Notes: a model not told the origin generated them from the sequence alone. Positions 25,552 to 39,283 are shown, counted from the first letter of the stretch. The stretch is 64,000 bases of DNA from Tubulanus polymorphus (GCF_964204645.1 NC_134025.1:682001-746000), one strand, 5' to 3'. Numbers and translations are program-made.

Positions 25552-26614
25552 ATTCGGTGCCTGGTGGTGGTAACCTGTACGGCTAGAAATAACATAAACC
25601 AAATTTCAGGCTTGATTGATAATAAAGTTACATTTGAATTTGTTCTTGACTGGAGCCGGTCACTATACTAGTATATTCTTGTATTCGTGTGGATTTCGCG
25701 AACAGAGACGCAGCTGGGTGCTGTATTCAGTGAACTACTGACGTAAACCATAGAAATTACTCACTTGACTCGAAAATTACAACATATAACCTTCAATTGT
25801 TAGAATTCTGCAGTCGAAAGTAATAAATTGATTTGATTGACGAGATGGACGGCTCTATTGAGGATGGGCTAAAACACGGATTCTGGACGTATACGATTCC
25901 TATTAGACAGTGCTGCCACCACATCAAAAACCACTCAGTTCATATAAAAAAAACTTAACTTTAATGTATTTTTATATAGAATAACACGTACATATATACG
26001 GCATATACTGATCTACAGTATAAATACCATAGATTTCACATTAAAACATTATCAGACACAAACAGTCACATACCATACGATACAACTCTTACAAAAATTA
26101 CATTGTCAACAACAAATTAAGTAACAGCACAGGACCATAAGATAGTAGAATTATCCATAGAGTTAGTCAGTAACCTGTCTGTGGTTTAGTTTCATGATCG
26201 GATATTTTCACAAACCACAGTTGCTTACCACCAACAACGATTAGGTAACTGTAAACTACCATAGAGTTAGAGTTCATTCATCAGTGAAATATGGAAGTTG
26301 ACCCATTAAAAGTCTAATACTGTTTCTTACAAGATTCATAATTAAATAATCTCAATTTTTTCCGATATGTGACTTATATACTCTGCGGCAAAAATGCTTC
26401 ATTTTCAAATTCAGGGCACCAGAGAGCGATGTGAGGGGCCTGGCGATTCAGGCCCATCAATTGTTGATCACTTGATGACAGTTTTCAACTGTTTGTTCCA
26501 TTTGAAATAATAGAGAATCACTATCTTCTTTACAAATAGAGTTAAACATATAAATCCATTGATAACTGCAAGATTTTACACTCCATTGAACACAAATTTG
26601 ACGATGATCCACAT
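25552..26614. other. 5' flank of the zinc-finger gene; no gene seen
   Basis: A possible 5' non-coding exon junction (TTTCTAG before CCGTACAGG, about 25586) lies just upstream of the start codon. The rest is AT-rich with no recognised exon. Confidence 0.35.
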
Positions 26615-26947
<333 letters not shown>

Positions 26948-27592
26948 CTAGACAACGATGATCAAGTTGAGTTCAGTAGCTTCTCACAACTGCTGTGTCC
27001 TCAACAGGCACCCAGCCCCTGAAAAAACTAAAACTCATAACACGAACAGTTGCTAATTAAAATAATTACGTATTTGCTAATTGATAAGTAATTTCAACAC
27101 TTTGAAGATTTAACTGCCTATACATTTTCAATTGTACATTGAAATTGACTTGCAAACAAGTTTATTTCTCTAATTTGTCAATGTTTGGGGCTGGAGGTTT
27201 CGTGTAATATCTGTGGTGAGTTTGTATTTCTCGGGACCTAACCCTAACCCTAGCTAGCTCAGATGTTCACATTGTTATGTGGGACCTGACACGCGCCCCA
27301 ACAGTTGTATAGCAACCGCAACAGGTTCCGGCAACGTTATAGACAGTCCAGTGTTATCAATAAATTGGAAATTGAATTGAGATAACCCGGTACAAATGAT
27401 TAAAATTCTAGTTTATAACATTTATGACAACACGGAAAAATATGATAAATAATTAATACGTATTCTATTCATCCTGTTTTTGTTGTGATTTGTGTGTTTT
27501 AACTTTGGACTTTCAAGTAATTAGCCTGGTAATGCGTACTGCAAATCAATCAAATTCAATAATTCGTTTATTGATTATTTTCAGTTTGGACG

Positions 27593-30094
27593 ATGGCTTC
27601 ATCAGTGAATGGAAAACACATGTGGCCGATTTTAGATGATTTGCTGAATAAACGTCCGGCAAATGGAAGCAACAGTAATGATCATACCGATCTGGCAGCG
27701 TCCCGGTCAACAATGTTAACAAATCTATCAACGGATAGTTCACAAGATTTATCCGTTTATATCATTCATGATACAAGAACTCCTCCATCCTCTAGCGTTA
27801 CTAACTCTGTTACTGGTCCATCCTTGAAACTGCACGGTTCGACTACTTCAAACTCTGTTACTGGTTTGTCATTTGATACCGATACAACTGATCCTCGTAT
27901 TAAACAGAATGGCTGCAGCGGTGTTGATACGGATACCGTTACCGAGGGTTACAGTTTTGAACGCTGGAACTGGCGTTTAATTCATCGTATTTTACTCGTC
28001 AGTTTTCTGATATTATTAATTAGTTTATACGTAACATGTATCAGTTTAGTGGTAGTTTATTCCAGGCAGTGTTCTAATGAGAGATACTGGTGGCAGGGAA
28101 CGGTTATTTATAGAACTAATATCCATCGATTTTGTCGTCCAGCTCGTGGTATCAGTTTTCTGCAGTGCGCAGAATCTAAGATTCCTTACGTCAAGACGTT
28201 AAACGTTAAATCCGTCCAAATCGGAAATTTGTTAGAATCGAAAACTGACCCGAACGGCCGTCGTCTAGTAACTAACCATCGGAATATTCATTCAGATATC
28301 GGGAATGAACGCGACTTGCGACGATTTCTCGATAGAATTCGACGAGAAAAGTTGAAATTGATTTTAGAATTTCCGGTTGGTTTTACGAGTATCGAACACG
28401 AATGGTTCATTAAGAGTAAATCACAGAATTTACAAACTGGGAATCAATATACACAGTATTACATCTGGAATAATCAGGTAATTCATCTTCAAATCATTGA
28501 GAAAAATTGTTAGAATTCGAGTTCTATATCTTTAGATCCAGTTCTATAGTTTTAGACTGTGGAACTGAATCCACGCTGTGGAACTGGATCTACAGCTGTG
28601 GAACTGGATCCACAGCTGTGGAACTGAATCCACGCTGTGGAACTGGTCCTGTTCCATTTTTCACGAATTCTATCTCATTTTCAGCCATCGAAACATGTGA
28701 ATAATTCGACAACTGGTTTTCATGAAAATTGGAATTACGAATCGCAAAGAAATCAATATTATAAATCTTATATGGATAAATATAATGCGCTGTTGAACTG
28801 GAATTCACCAGCTGTAAGTGTGTCAATCTATCCGGGTTAACTCCCATTCACCTCTCTGACCACACCCACTGCTTTGATGATGACAGAATTTAATTATCTC
28901 TTTAGGTTAGAAACGATATGTACAAAGTGCTTCAGAGATGGTTGAGTTTAGGAATAAACGGAATCTACTTCAAAGATTTAGAACATGTTGAAGTTCATCG
29001 TTTGACCGATATACTGAAACTGATTCGATCGTGGCGTTCACTGATTAACAGTTACTCATCGAACAGTGTCATAATGGTTTCATCAGAATTTATTGATCGA
29101 TTTAAAACCCAAACAGAACCAAACTCCGTTGATGAATTATATAAATTAGTCGATATCGTCGATACTGTAATAGATGTGAATGTTAAAAATAATTTGACCG
29201 ATCAATTTACGGTTGAAATACCTCGTAAATTCATACAGAGTAAGAAGGGTAAGTCGTCTTATCCGTGGCCTTGTTGGCATCTACGTCATATAGATGCGGA
29301 GTTCAGCTTACCTGCAGCTCTTATCACTGCTATTCTACCAGGTTCGTGGTGTTTACAATTTGGACAAGAATTCGGAGACACAGAGGTAAGTCGAATTAGA
29401 TATCAGGAAATTGTGAAGCTGGATCCAGACCTACGGTTGTGAGTTCGAGGTTCACTTTTGAGTTGAAATTAGTTCATTGAGTTGAGTTGAGTGATATCTT
29501 AACTAACAACTGTAGAAATGGATCCTTATTTCTCTATACCTCCTGTCATACATGCAACTCTGGCCTCTCAGTCATGAATTGCCCAAAAGTAAAACCGTTG
29601 TTGAAATTCAAATCATGTCATTAATTTTTCAGGTGTCTTTGGGAAACTCGAGATTGTCAGTTGGTAGTCGCGGCGCTGATGCGATAAAATGGTGGCAAAC
29701 TGGAAACGTTTGGATTCCAACAACGGATCGAATTGGGAACATTGAGAAATCGAAACCAACTCGAGATTTCATGAAATCATTGCTCGCTTTGAGAGTAAAT
29801 GAAGCGGTTTTAATGATGAATGGAATTGATTCTGATGATGATCAGTTATTCACTGGATATTCTGTTAAATCATTGCGTAGTAATACGTTTGCAATACGTA
29901 GGTACTACCCTCGTAAATATAGCTTACTTACGATCGTTAATTTCAGACGAAATGAAATATTCGGCGATTTCTCAGATATTTTATATCGAGGAGACGTAAA
30001 ATTAGATTCACACGGATTTTATTCCGGTTGGAATCATTGGAATGAACTTGCTCTGAAATCTGGTCAGTGTTTATTAGCTAAACAGAAAGTATGA
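27593..30094 (+). CDS. SLC3 family heavy chain (4F2hc/CD98hc-like), 4 exons
   Basis: Type II membrane glycoprotein that escorts SLC7 light chains to the plasma membrane to form heteromeric amino acid transporters. Exons 27593-28477, 28685-28813, 28906-29385, 29633-30094 give 651 codons, all with phase-0 introns. Order: cytosolic N terminus, membrane helix at about 132-156 (ILLVSFLILLISLYVTC), then C160 four residues outside, the position used for the disulfide to the light chain, then YWWQGTVIYRT opening a glycosidase-like ectodomain. Family-like segments include LNVKSVQIGNLLESK, LGINGIYFKDLEHVE, ITAILPGSWCLQFGQEFGD and LLTIVNFRRNEIFGDFS. The Asp/Glu catalytic residues of active glycosidases are not evident, as in SLC3A2. 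The length and ectodomain fit SLC3A2 better than SLC3A1. Confidence 0.9.
28545..28650. repeat. ~25-bp tandem repeat in SLC3-like intron 1
   Basis: About four copies of GCTGTGGAACTGGATCCACA with ATCC/ATCT variants. The same word occurs singly at about 37883 (GTGGAACTGGCTCCAGGAAC) and 42323 (TGTGGAACTGGATCCAGA), so it belongs to a dispersed repeat. Confidence 0.75.
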
Positions 30095-31352
30095 ATGATT
30101 TGGTATTTAATTTACATAAGTATGAAAAATAGTCTGAAATGTTGAGCTAGCAGTTTATTAGCTTTATTTAGCAGTTTAACCCCTTTCAGTGAAGACTTTT
30201 TGGATATCCTTCAATACTGTTTCAAATGGATTAAAAAAAGATGATTTAGGTCGACTGCCCGTCCTTTCTGGTCCTACTTAGACCTTTATCAAGTATGTAC
30301 TACCAAAATTGAGCGAGCTAGGCCACCCGGAATGCTCTCAAGTCAGGTTGAAATAGACATCAGCTTATATCCTAATAGTGTCATCTTCCTGAAGATAAAC
30401 TATTAGCATCAGGAAACATTTAAATTGTAGTTTATTCAACATTTCAACTTAATCCTAAAATCATCAGGAATATTAGTGTTGATATTTGCTCAAGAAAACA
30501 TGATGGACTCTATTCCAATTGGACAGACTATTTAAATTCATTCTGCTTATATATTGTGTTTAGAATAGAGTGCCTCGAGTTGTTAATATACAGTGATATA
30601 ATCCTATTTATTTTTCATAGATGATATTAATATTTAGCTATCAGTATTTTTAGATAATTGCTACAAGTGTTTTACGTAACATCAATATTTATATTCTTTA
30701 AAATATTTTTGATACATTCAATATTTTTAAAAATAGATATATTTTTTTCAAATTAATAATATATTTTAAAAAATAGATTATATATTTTTTGAAAAAATAG
30801 ATTTACTTTAAAAAAAAATTCTATGCTGTCATAAACATTATTTCATTGGTCAGTGCTGTTTCACTGCTGTGGAGAAGATATATCAAAGTCCGTTAGATGA
30901 ACCCCTCGGTAGTGGCTCCAAAATTTTAGGAACCACCCGAGGACTTCTTTCCTCACTTGCCAGAGCAGCTTCTATAGCTTTAAGAAGCCATCCTTGTCTG
31001 CCAGGGTAGATGAGAGCCACTTTCTTCACTTGCAAAGGCAATATACAATATTGAGACACGTGTAATTAAACAAATAGAGGAATTTATTTTATTCCTTCGA
31101 AGCTGAAACATTTACAGCAAATATGATAAAAATATACATCTATTGAAAACAATATACAACTAAACAGAACAAAAACTGAATATTTCAACAATTTGGTAAA
31201 CTGTGTCTTTAGGAATAAGGTGCACTGTATATTTCTTAAATAATAATAATTATATAAATTTCAGCATGAAAATGCTCAGATCTCTGGTAGAAATATATAT
31301 CATCAATTGATGTATAATCTATAGTGTGAAATTTCAGTGAATTCCGCGTAAT
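30095..31352. other. Interval between convergent SLC3-like and SLC16-like genes
   Basis: Very AT-rich, including ATTTTTAAAAAATAGAT-type runs (30700-30815). A repeat fragment with CCTCACTTGCCAGAG at about 30950 recurs near 34018 and, inverted, near 41853. No coding region was found. Confidence 0.4.
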
Positions 31353-33391
31353 CTATAGATCAATGACTGGAACTTCACTGTATTCGGCAGCTTTGAGTTT
31401 TGTTTTATCCGTTGAGAAAAAATTGTCTTTGATGATAACAGGAAACAATATTAAACCAGATAAAATAATCCAAGCTCCGGCGACAGAAAACGTTAAATCG
31501 TAATCACCAGTCAAATCATACATCAATCCTGCAAATAGATAATACACTAATGTGAGCGTTTTGATTCTACCCTAGGATTCTAGTACATTGTAGTAGCGAG
31601 TGCATTTCATAATTAGAGTCGAAACTAACACATAATTGTGTTGATTTTAAACCAATTTTGATCCTCTGTGGGATCATTCATTTATTATGTACGCATGAAA
31701 TTTGAATTTTTCAACCTCCCCTCCCCCTCTGTACGCAAAATCAGCCATTCTTTCATATTATACATTAAGCATTACAGTACGCAATTGCACTGACCTCTCC
31801 CCCTCCCCTAATGCGTACGTAATAAACCTCTATGTAACAATAGATTCAACTACTGGATCCAGTTACACAGTTCTCCCAAGATTTGTGTGAAACAAAACTG
31901 AGAACTGTGCCCTCAGGTCCGGCAGTTGAAACTGTTTTTTAGTTTACCTGCTAGAGGGGTACCGGTCAATGTAGCTATCCCCTGACCTAACTGTAACCAG
32001 CCGAATGCTATCGGCATTTTCTCCAACCCGACGAGTTCTATAACGATAAGAGTTGCCAGCGCGTAGTTTGCTCCGATGAAAAATCCGAATATACTCATCG
32101 CGAGACACATCGCCCAATACTCGAAACAAACCGGCACGAAACAGACGGCACCACCGCATAAACACATAGCAACAGCGTATATCAACACAGGACGGCCGGA
32201 TTTATCGGAGAGGAATCCTAGACCGATCTGACCGAACATACTACTGATTCCGATAACTGAAACTAATAACGAACCGTCCTGCATCGAGATGTCATAAAGT
32301 CTCGCAAAATCAGTGATATAAACATACGGAACTCCGAACCACAAACACAGCAGGAAATTAGACCCGCAAAACATTAAAAATCTCACATTCTTCGCGATCG
32401 AAGGTTCGATCATTGAGCGAAAAACATCCTTTAAATTCACCCAGAATGATTTCAATCTGGAAACGATAGTTTTATCGTCGCTTGTCGTTGAGTCGTTTAC
32501 TGTTTCTCGAACGGTCGTTAATTCTGGACAACTTTCAGTAACATTCACCACTTTTGAGTCGACGCTTAAAATCAAACTAGCTTTACGCCTGACGTCACTG
32601 CGATGAGTCTGACTCCTGCAATGACTCTCGGAGTCTTCGTCATCCGCCAATAAATACTGACTACGATACCGTAAATCTCGTATCCCCGGTAATCGTTTAG
32701 TTGCTGCCGGTGATGCTGGACGTATTGTTGAATTGGTTTCCTTGACAACGGGGATGAACGCGGCTCCGGTTATTAACATATTGAAACAGATCCCGGATAT
32801 GAGTAACAGGGAACCTCTCCATGAGTACTGGACTAACATCGCTTCAATCAACGGCGCGAAGACTAGAGTTCCTATTCCTGATCCACAGACTGCTAGTCCG
32901 GTCGCTAGTCCTCGACGTTTATCGAAATAAAACGACACAGAGACAATGGACGATAAATAACACATCGCTAGTCCGACACTACCGATCAGTCCGATAGTAA
33001 AACAGAGGAATTCAACTGACGTAGCAAAAATACTGATCAAAAATGCAAAACCCGTAAATATACCCCCTAAACGACCGATAATACGACATCCGAAACTCGT
33101 AACTAACGCGCAAATAAACGGACTTATTAACAACGGGAATCCGTATAACAGTCCGACGATTATAGCCGTTTTTCCTTTACTTTGTTGAAAATAATCCAAA
33201 AGTTCGGTGTAAAAAACTCCGAACGAGAACGTGCAACCATCGGCGATTACATAGACGATAAACGCAGCGATTACAACAATCCAACCCCATCCTCCATCAG
33301 GGGCTATAGGGGGAGCCACGGTCTCTTCATCTCGGCGAGCAGGATCTTCTTCCAGTTCCATATTGCTATCCACCCACACTGATGAAATCAA
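31353..33391 (-). CDS. SLC16 (monocarboxylate transporter-like) MFS protein, 2 exons
   Basis: A 12-helix plasma-membrane transporter of the major facilitator superfamily, SLC16 family. Exons 33391-31948 and 31528-31353 give 539 codons; the phase-1 junction rebuilds PLAG-LMYDLTG. The SLC16 signature is seen at the start of TM1: PDGGWGWIVVIAAF. TM1-6 are followed by a long Ser/Arg-rich cytosolic loop (about residues 220-320) and TM7-12, with a short cytosolic C terminus. FFIGANYALATLIVIELVG and LGQGIATLTGTPLAG in TM10-11 fit the family. Whether it carries monocarboxylates, creatine or another solute cannot be told. An alternative start is the second Met (about 33361, MELEEDP). Bases are GC-richer than the surroundings because the gene is coding throughout. 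Confidence 0.92.
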
Positions 33392-34366
33392 TCTGTGAAG
33401 AGACTAACAGTTGTTATTATTTATCTTTAGCGTGGATTACTGCTGATTACCAAAACAACATGCACTCCAGCAGAGTTAGTGGCACAGACAGAACAGAGTC
33501 CACAGTACAGTTCTCTATTTATATCGACGTTAACTGGGTCAATTATGCAATAAATCGACTACTGGCTGGCACAGAATCTGATAATGTCGTGATATGAATG
33601 TCAGTAACTGGAACTGCTGTTGATATCGATCTATATTTTAAACCTGTTTGAAAGATTGTTTGTTTAGTCTATGAATAATCGCTTATCACTTATCAGTTTA
33701 AAGTACATACCATTCATTCTTCTTTGTACTTTTACGATGCCAATAAAATGAATTGATTGCCTCGATTGACTGATGTCCCCGGTTTAACTATAAACAGGTT
33801 TCGGATTCGTATATGGATTACGCGGTTTAAGACTTTTGAAAGGATGATTTTTGTGACATTTGTTGTTCGTATTAAATATCTGTCAAACTGTATTATGTAT
33901 CGCTGAATATCAGGTCGTGTTTATGTAAGCTTGCATCTCAAGAAAACAGAGAAAGTTTTGTTTGGAGATTGTTAATATGCCTGGCAGGTGAGGATAGGGT
34001 GGCTCCGAATACAATTCCCTCACTTGCCATAGTCTGTTTAGCAACAGTTCCGGTATATTAATTGTTACTTCCGGTGTAAACAACCCGTGAAGTGACAGCT
34101 GAGTTTATTTTGCGTGTTTTATTTAGTTTATTTAATGCTATTTTGTGTTGATATGATTTTGATAGTTTAAAGTCCGTCAAGGATTCTTTTTTACCGTTGC
34201 CGCATCAAACAAACAAACAAAGCCCCGAGACAGTCGAGCAAAATCTGATAATAAAAAGTGAGTAAAATCTAATCAAACTTCCGTGTTATAAATTCAGGCC
34301 TATAATTAAACTAATTAACAAAAATGTTCTGTTTGTCCGTTTATCAGTAAGAAAGTAAACAGGTAA
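33392..34366. other. Divergent promoter interval, SLC16-like / ABHD12
   Basis: About 1 kb between two head-to-head genes. It has a small foldback element at about 33976-34033 (CTGGCAGGTGAGG with CCTCACTTGCCA). No coding region was recognised. The final 200 bases are likely the 5' leader of ABHD12. Confidence 0.4.
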
Positions 34367-37300
34367 ATGATGGAAACTGGTCGAAAAATTAAAAAGATGG
34401 ATGAAAAATTGAAGAATGGCTCCAAACACAAAAATGGAATATCGCTCAAGAATTCAACAGCTACTGATAAGAAGGCGAAACCGAAACCTTTCTGGAAATC
34501 TATATATTTAGATTATTTTACACCTTTTCCAGCTCAGTGAGTAACGTTTCATTAGATCCCAGGCCGGTAATCCATTCAGACTGTCTGAGTGAGGGTAGTC
34601 TAGTACCTAGCCGTTGTTCCCCAATAACGTCTGGTATTCAGGGCCGGGTAACCTGTAAGATCGGTACCCGATTCAGTCCAATTTATGTAGAATATTCATA
34701 GCCTAGTGTTATTTAAGGTTTTATGTGGTTAGACAAACGGACCAAGACTCAAAGAGAATAGTGAAGATTCGACTCAATTGCTTAGGCATTTTGAAAACTT
34801 TGAGATGAAATGTCAAAACTTGCATTCAGGTCTGATGTTGTTATCTATTTTAGGTTTCTGACGTCGAATGCTCACGGTTTGAACGTATGCGCCACATTTA
34901 TACGCAGAATATTATTTATATTATACGTTATTGTACCAGTCACTGTTTGGTTAAATCCATGGATTATGAAAGAGATTGTTTTTCTAAGACTCAGTAAGTT
35001 TTAACAAGGCCTGACTTTAAACTGATGAAGAATTATTCGTGATTAACAAGTTTAAATCTTTACTCTCTACAGTACATTATCCATTCTTGCTGAATTTTGA
35101 TGATATGGATTATTTCAAACTCGATGCAGCGCTGAATTTCCGTGTGAATGAAAAAGAAGTTTCACTCGGAACGTGGTAAATAATATTCTACGAGATTTTC
35201 CGCAGCAGGAGTCAATCGCTCAAAATTCGGTTGTAAATGCCCCAGTTACAGTTGAAATTGCGTAGGCTTAATTTTGTCTACAACTTAAACCAACTTCCAA
35301 ACAATTGACCCCTGCAAAAATTGAATAGGCCTATTGCTTTTGTAATGCGAATCTGTGTTGTATTTTTTTAGGCATATTCCACCGAAATCTCTCGTGCCAA
35401 ATCTCGCTAAAGATCGTTTAGCTCACGAGAAATCGCTCAGTTCGGGTCATCCGATTGTATTATATTTCCATGGTAACACTGGTACGAGAGGAGGGGTTTT
35501 TCGATTACGCTTATATCGACAATTAGCTGCTCAAGACTTTCATGTGATAACATTTGATTACTCGGGTAAATGATAATTATTGATGACAAAATGGCTGAAA
35601 AATTCTGACTATTCTTTCTTGACATTTGACTGTAAATGATTAACGGTAATTGTTGTAGGTTTCGGTGATTCGCCCGGGCAACCAACTGAACAGGGGATGG
35701 TCGAAGATGGTAAATTGATGCTCAGATGGTTGAAAAAATTCTCGAAATCTTCCTCTATCTATATCTGGGGTCATTCACTGGGATGTGGGTGAGTTTTAAT
35801 CAGGGGGTCATTCACTGGGATGTAGGTGAGTTTTATATGTTGGGGTCATTCACTGGGATGTGGGTGAGTTTTATATGTTGGGGTCATTCACTTGGTTGTG
35901 GGTGAGTTTTAATGTGGGGGTCATTCACTGGGATGTGGGTGAGTTTTAATGTGGGGGTCATTCACTGGGATGTGGGTGAGTTTTATATGTTGGGGTCATT
36001 CACTTGGTTGTGGGTGAGTTTTAATCAGGGGGTCATTCACTGGGATGTAGGTGAGTTTTATATGTTGGGGTCATTCACTGGGATGTGGGTGAGTTTTATA
36101 TGTTGGGGTCATTCACTTGGTTGTGGGTGAGTTTTAATGTGGGGGTCATTCACTGGGATGTGGGTGAGTTTTAATGTGGGGGTCATTCACTGGGATGTGG
36201 GTGAGTTTTAATGTGGGGGTCACGAGTTTCACGATGTAGTTAGTTGTTTTGTCTTTTTTTGTTCACAGTGTTGCTACACGAATGATGAAAGAACTCAGTG
36301 AAGAACAACCGAGTTAGTTTCAATTTTACTCAATAAACATCATTTCACTTTTCATCAGTTCTATTCTAATTCACGTGTTATTAATGATTTGTAGATGATT
36401 TACCGAATGCATTGATTCTCGAAGCTCCGTTTAACAATGTAAGAGATGCTGCTATTGGTTATCCGTTATCTAAAGTAAGTTCTTAAATTCCAAAGCTCAG
36501 TTTCACAAAAAAGTTTTTAACTTTTGAATAGATTTCTAATGTGTTCATTTAATCTTGAATCGATTGAGGAATTAATCTGTTTAAGTGAAGCTGGGCCGCG
36601 TACTCTGGGATTGACCTCGAGATAAATGATGTTCTGATGTTTTGTAGTTATGGTTGTATTATCCCTTCTTTGAGAAATTGTTCATCGATCCGATATTTGA
36701 ATATGGATTGAAGTTTGAAAATGATAAGAAGTAAGTATCTCTTCGATCGTTTTGTTTATGAACCTTTCATTCAGATTTATGACTCTTTTCTCCTAATTCT
36801 ACCAATGTTTATATGTATTTTCAGTGTGGTAAAAGTGAAGGTTCCTGTATTGATAATGCATGCTGTTGATGATGCTGTCATTCCTTATGATCTCGGTGGT
36901 AAAAAGGTTAGATACGTAATAATTCATACCCTTAAACCTCTGTCTGAGTCAATAGAATTTAATTCACGGTTTAAGAATTGTGTTCAGCCAGAAATGATTT
37001 TACTTAAGACCGAGTCTACTTAAGGTTGTATTATTTTTCAGCTTTATGACGCTGTATTAAAGAACCGTCCATCAGACTTTCCATTAGTTGAATTCCGGAC
37101 ATTTGATGAGAAAGATTGTAGATGTGGTCATTATATGTTTAGATCTGACAATACAATGCCGGTGATCAGGTATTTACGCTTACAATTACAATCAGTAGTA
37201 CAGACCGTTGTAACGCTGCCATCCCTATCCATCCAGATACTCCTCACTTGATGCAAACATTCTTCTTACATCAAATATGCCAAATGTTACAAAAATTCTA

Positions 37301-37495
37301 CCTTCCTTACACCAAATTTGTACACCATATATTTTTTGGTCGTGAGGAGTGTTACAGTAGGGCTTTAACTGTACCAGTGTTTCAAAATTGTGTAACTTTG
37401 TTAGTGTGTCTTAATGGAAGATCAAATAGATAATAAATTTAATATTTTGTATTTGTAGGGATTTTATGAAACGTGTTGAAGCTGTGAATGTATGA
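34367..37495 (+). CDS. ABHD12: ABHD12-like lysophospholipase (monoacylglycerol/lyso-PS lipase), 11 exons
   Basis: Membrane serine hydrolase of the alpha/beta-hydrolase fold; ABHD12 hydrolyses lysophosphatidylserine and monoacylglycerols at ER-facing membranes. Exons 34367-34536, 34854-34993, 35073-35175, 35372-35565, 35659-35788, 36269-36312, 36395-36474, 36648-36730, 36825-36906, 37042-37169, 37459-37495 join to 396 codons (human 398). Order: Lys-rich cytosolic N terminus, membrane helix (RRILFILYVIVPVTVWL), then HPIVLYFHGNTGTRGG (oxyanion region), FDYSGFGDSPG, the nucleophile elbow GHSLG with Ser about 242, HAVDDAVIP with the acid at 330/331, and GHYMF with His 372. Spacing of the triad matches the mammalian enzyme. 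Start: two adjacent Met codons, the first used. Poly(A) signal AATAAA at 37802. Intron 5 carries an array that repeats the exon 5 end. Confidence 0.95.
35768..36235 (+). repeat. 37/38-bp tandem array copied from the ABHD12 exon 5/intron 5 junction
   Basis: Twelve full units, the first of which is the real exon end. Each has GGGGTCATTCACTGGGATGT (the codons for the GHSLG elbow) followed by GGGTGAGTTTTA (the donor site). Variants ACTTGGTTGT, TAGGTGAG and the tails AATCAG, AATGTG and TATATGTT recur in an order that suggests a six-unit higher-order period. A partial 13th unit ends the array before the exon 6 acceptor at 36268. Confidence 0.95.
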
Positions 37496-38905
37496 TGATG
37501 CTCGTCTGAAATTGTGGTTTTCTTTTTATTGAAAAATTAACGTTTATGAAGAATCTTAATTATTCTCTTTGTTCCTAATTAAGAATGATTTTATTGTGAT
37601 CATTATTTTCTGAATTAACCGAGTAAATTATGTCTACTGTAATAACACAGAATTGTAATATTAATCTGAATATATATCTCGTGATTATGCAAGTGTTTTG
37701 GAGGCAGCATATTTTTAGATAATCGACTATAGAAATTATTGTAATAGTTATAAAGCGTTTGTCGAAATGTATTTTTGGAATTTTTTGCTGAGTGCAATTG
37801 AAATAAAGCAGTTATATTGACAAAGATGAGTTCAACATGGTTTATAGTGGGAAGGCTTATATGTTTTATCTCTGTGTTGACTCTGTGGAACTGGCTCCAG
37901 GAACAGTATATTTAAGCTTCGAGGCTGAACTTCTAATTCAAAAAACCTTCGGTGGCAGATGAAAAAGATAAATTCATTCACATTTTGGGGAATCTTTTCG
38001 CGATTTTTCGAAAAATTTGTTTCCAAGAGTGTCGGGCATTTCAACGACTGTAAGACAGCTCCACTTCATGCCAGTAGTGCAGCCACCTTCGACTAGTTCG
38101 CCATCTACCGGACAATTAGGTCAGTAGGTATGTCACGCCCGAGGTGACCACAACCATCCCTCAAGATTTTCATCAGTTTTTCACTTATTCGGACCCTCCA
38201 GTCCAGGTTATTTCTATTCAAACGAGGGCAGATAATTCGGATTTTCTTGAGTTTGGATCTACATTTTCCAGTCCAAACAGATCCAAATTAAGTGAGTTCT
38301 ACTGTCTTTGAGAGGATGACAAGACACATTGAAGAGACACCGAATAGTTCCTAAAATAATTCCAGCCATTGTTTGAATTGCGTAATGGATCTTTATTATT
38401 AGCATGCCACAGTTAGAATAATATCAATCAAATAATATCAATCAATGAAGATCTTACCAAACAGAGGAACTTTACTTCATTTATTATTTGAATAGTTTAA
38501 GTTAACAATAGCAAAGCACTGTCGGTTAATTAATACAGAGTCCATACATTTTATCAATTATCCTATAACTTTTTATGCCGCATAAAATCAATGCAGTTAG
38601 AATCGGAATGATGAACAGACCCTGAACAGGATATCAAACATCTAAAACTTCAAGTCCAAGTTCAACTTTTATCTTTCCTGTTGAAAATGTTAATTCCAAA
38701 TACCACATGAACATACACGTAGTTCCAGTATAAACATTATAGATGGTAGTCTGCTACGACGTAGTGGATTTCAGATATATACTTCCTGCTGAATACTTCT
38801 ACAGTCAAACACAGATCTATGTAACGACAGTTCAATCATAGTCCAGTCCAGTCAATCCCGTGTGCAGTCCAGAAATCAAGGCCATATATCGATAATGTGG
38901 CGTGC
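37496..38905. other. Interval between convergent ABHD12 and FAM32A
   Basis: ABHD12 3' untranslated sequence to about 37825 (AATAAA at 37802), then AT-rich sequence that probably includes the long 3' untranslated region of FAM32A on the minus strand. No further gene was found. Confidence 0.45.
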
Positions 38906-39283
38906 CTATTTTGTCCAACTCACTTTTGGAATATCAAAATGTTCAGTCAAACTGTCCAAGCGTTGATTGAATTCCATGATGCGTTCTTTATGAGTTTTTG
39001 AAGCTTTTTCCATTAATCGTTCGGCTTGTCTCTTTTTTTGGGAGTTCAAGAAAGATAGTTCAGCCTTAGTTTTCTTGATAACTACAGCAGGTTCTGCTGA
39101 TTTTGTATCGCTGCTGTCACGAGCTTCACCTGAATTTTGGATTTCTTGAGACTCCTCACTTTTCATCAACTCCGCTTTTTTGCGCAATTCTTTCTCCTTC
39201 TTTTTCTTTTTCTTCTTTATTGAATGGCTCGATGCACCTTTTAATTTCAGCGCAGTTGTCGAGACGTTATCATACTCCGCCAT
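38906..39283 (-). CDS. FAM32A: FAM32A homologue, single exon
   Basis: A small nuclear protein (125 codons from MAEYDNV; human 112). FAM32A is found in the catalytic-stage spliceosome, where its C terminus reaches the active site. Visible: LKLKG near the N terminus, a Lys-rich block (SIKKKKKKKEKELRKK), and the highly conserved tail KASKTHKERIMEFNQRLDSL then TEHFDIPKVSWTK, which matches the vertebrate protein almost residue for residue. An in-frame Met 21 codons upstream (39346) would add an unconserved leader, so the inner Met, which aligns with the family start, is chosen. No intron is seen, which is unusual only in being simple. Confidence 0.95.
   Translation of the reverse strand: MAEYDNVSTTALKLKGASSHSIKKKKKKKEKELRKKAELMKSEESQEIQNSGEARDSSDTKSAEPAVVIKKTKAELSFLNSQKKRQAERLMEKASKTHKERIMEFNQRLDSLTEHFDIPKVSWTK

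Noticed and set aside
35912-36130. 72-codon Trp/Gly-rich ORF in ABHD12 intron 5
   Set aside because: A reading of the duplicated exon-end array; each unit includes a splice donor and it has no independent start or end.
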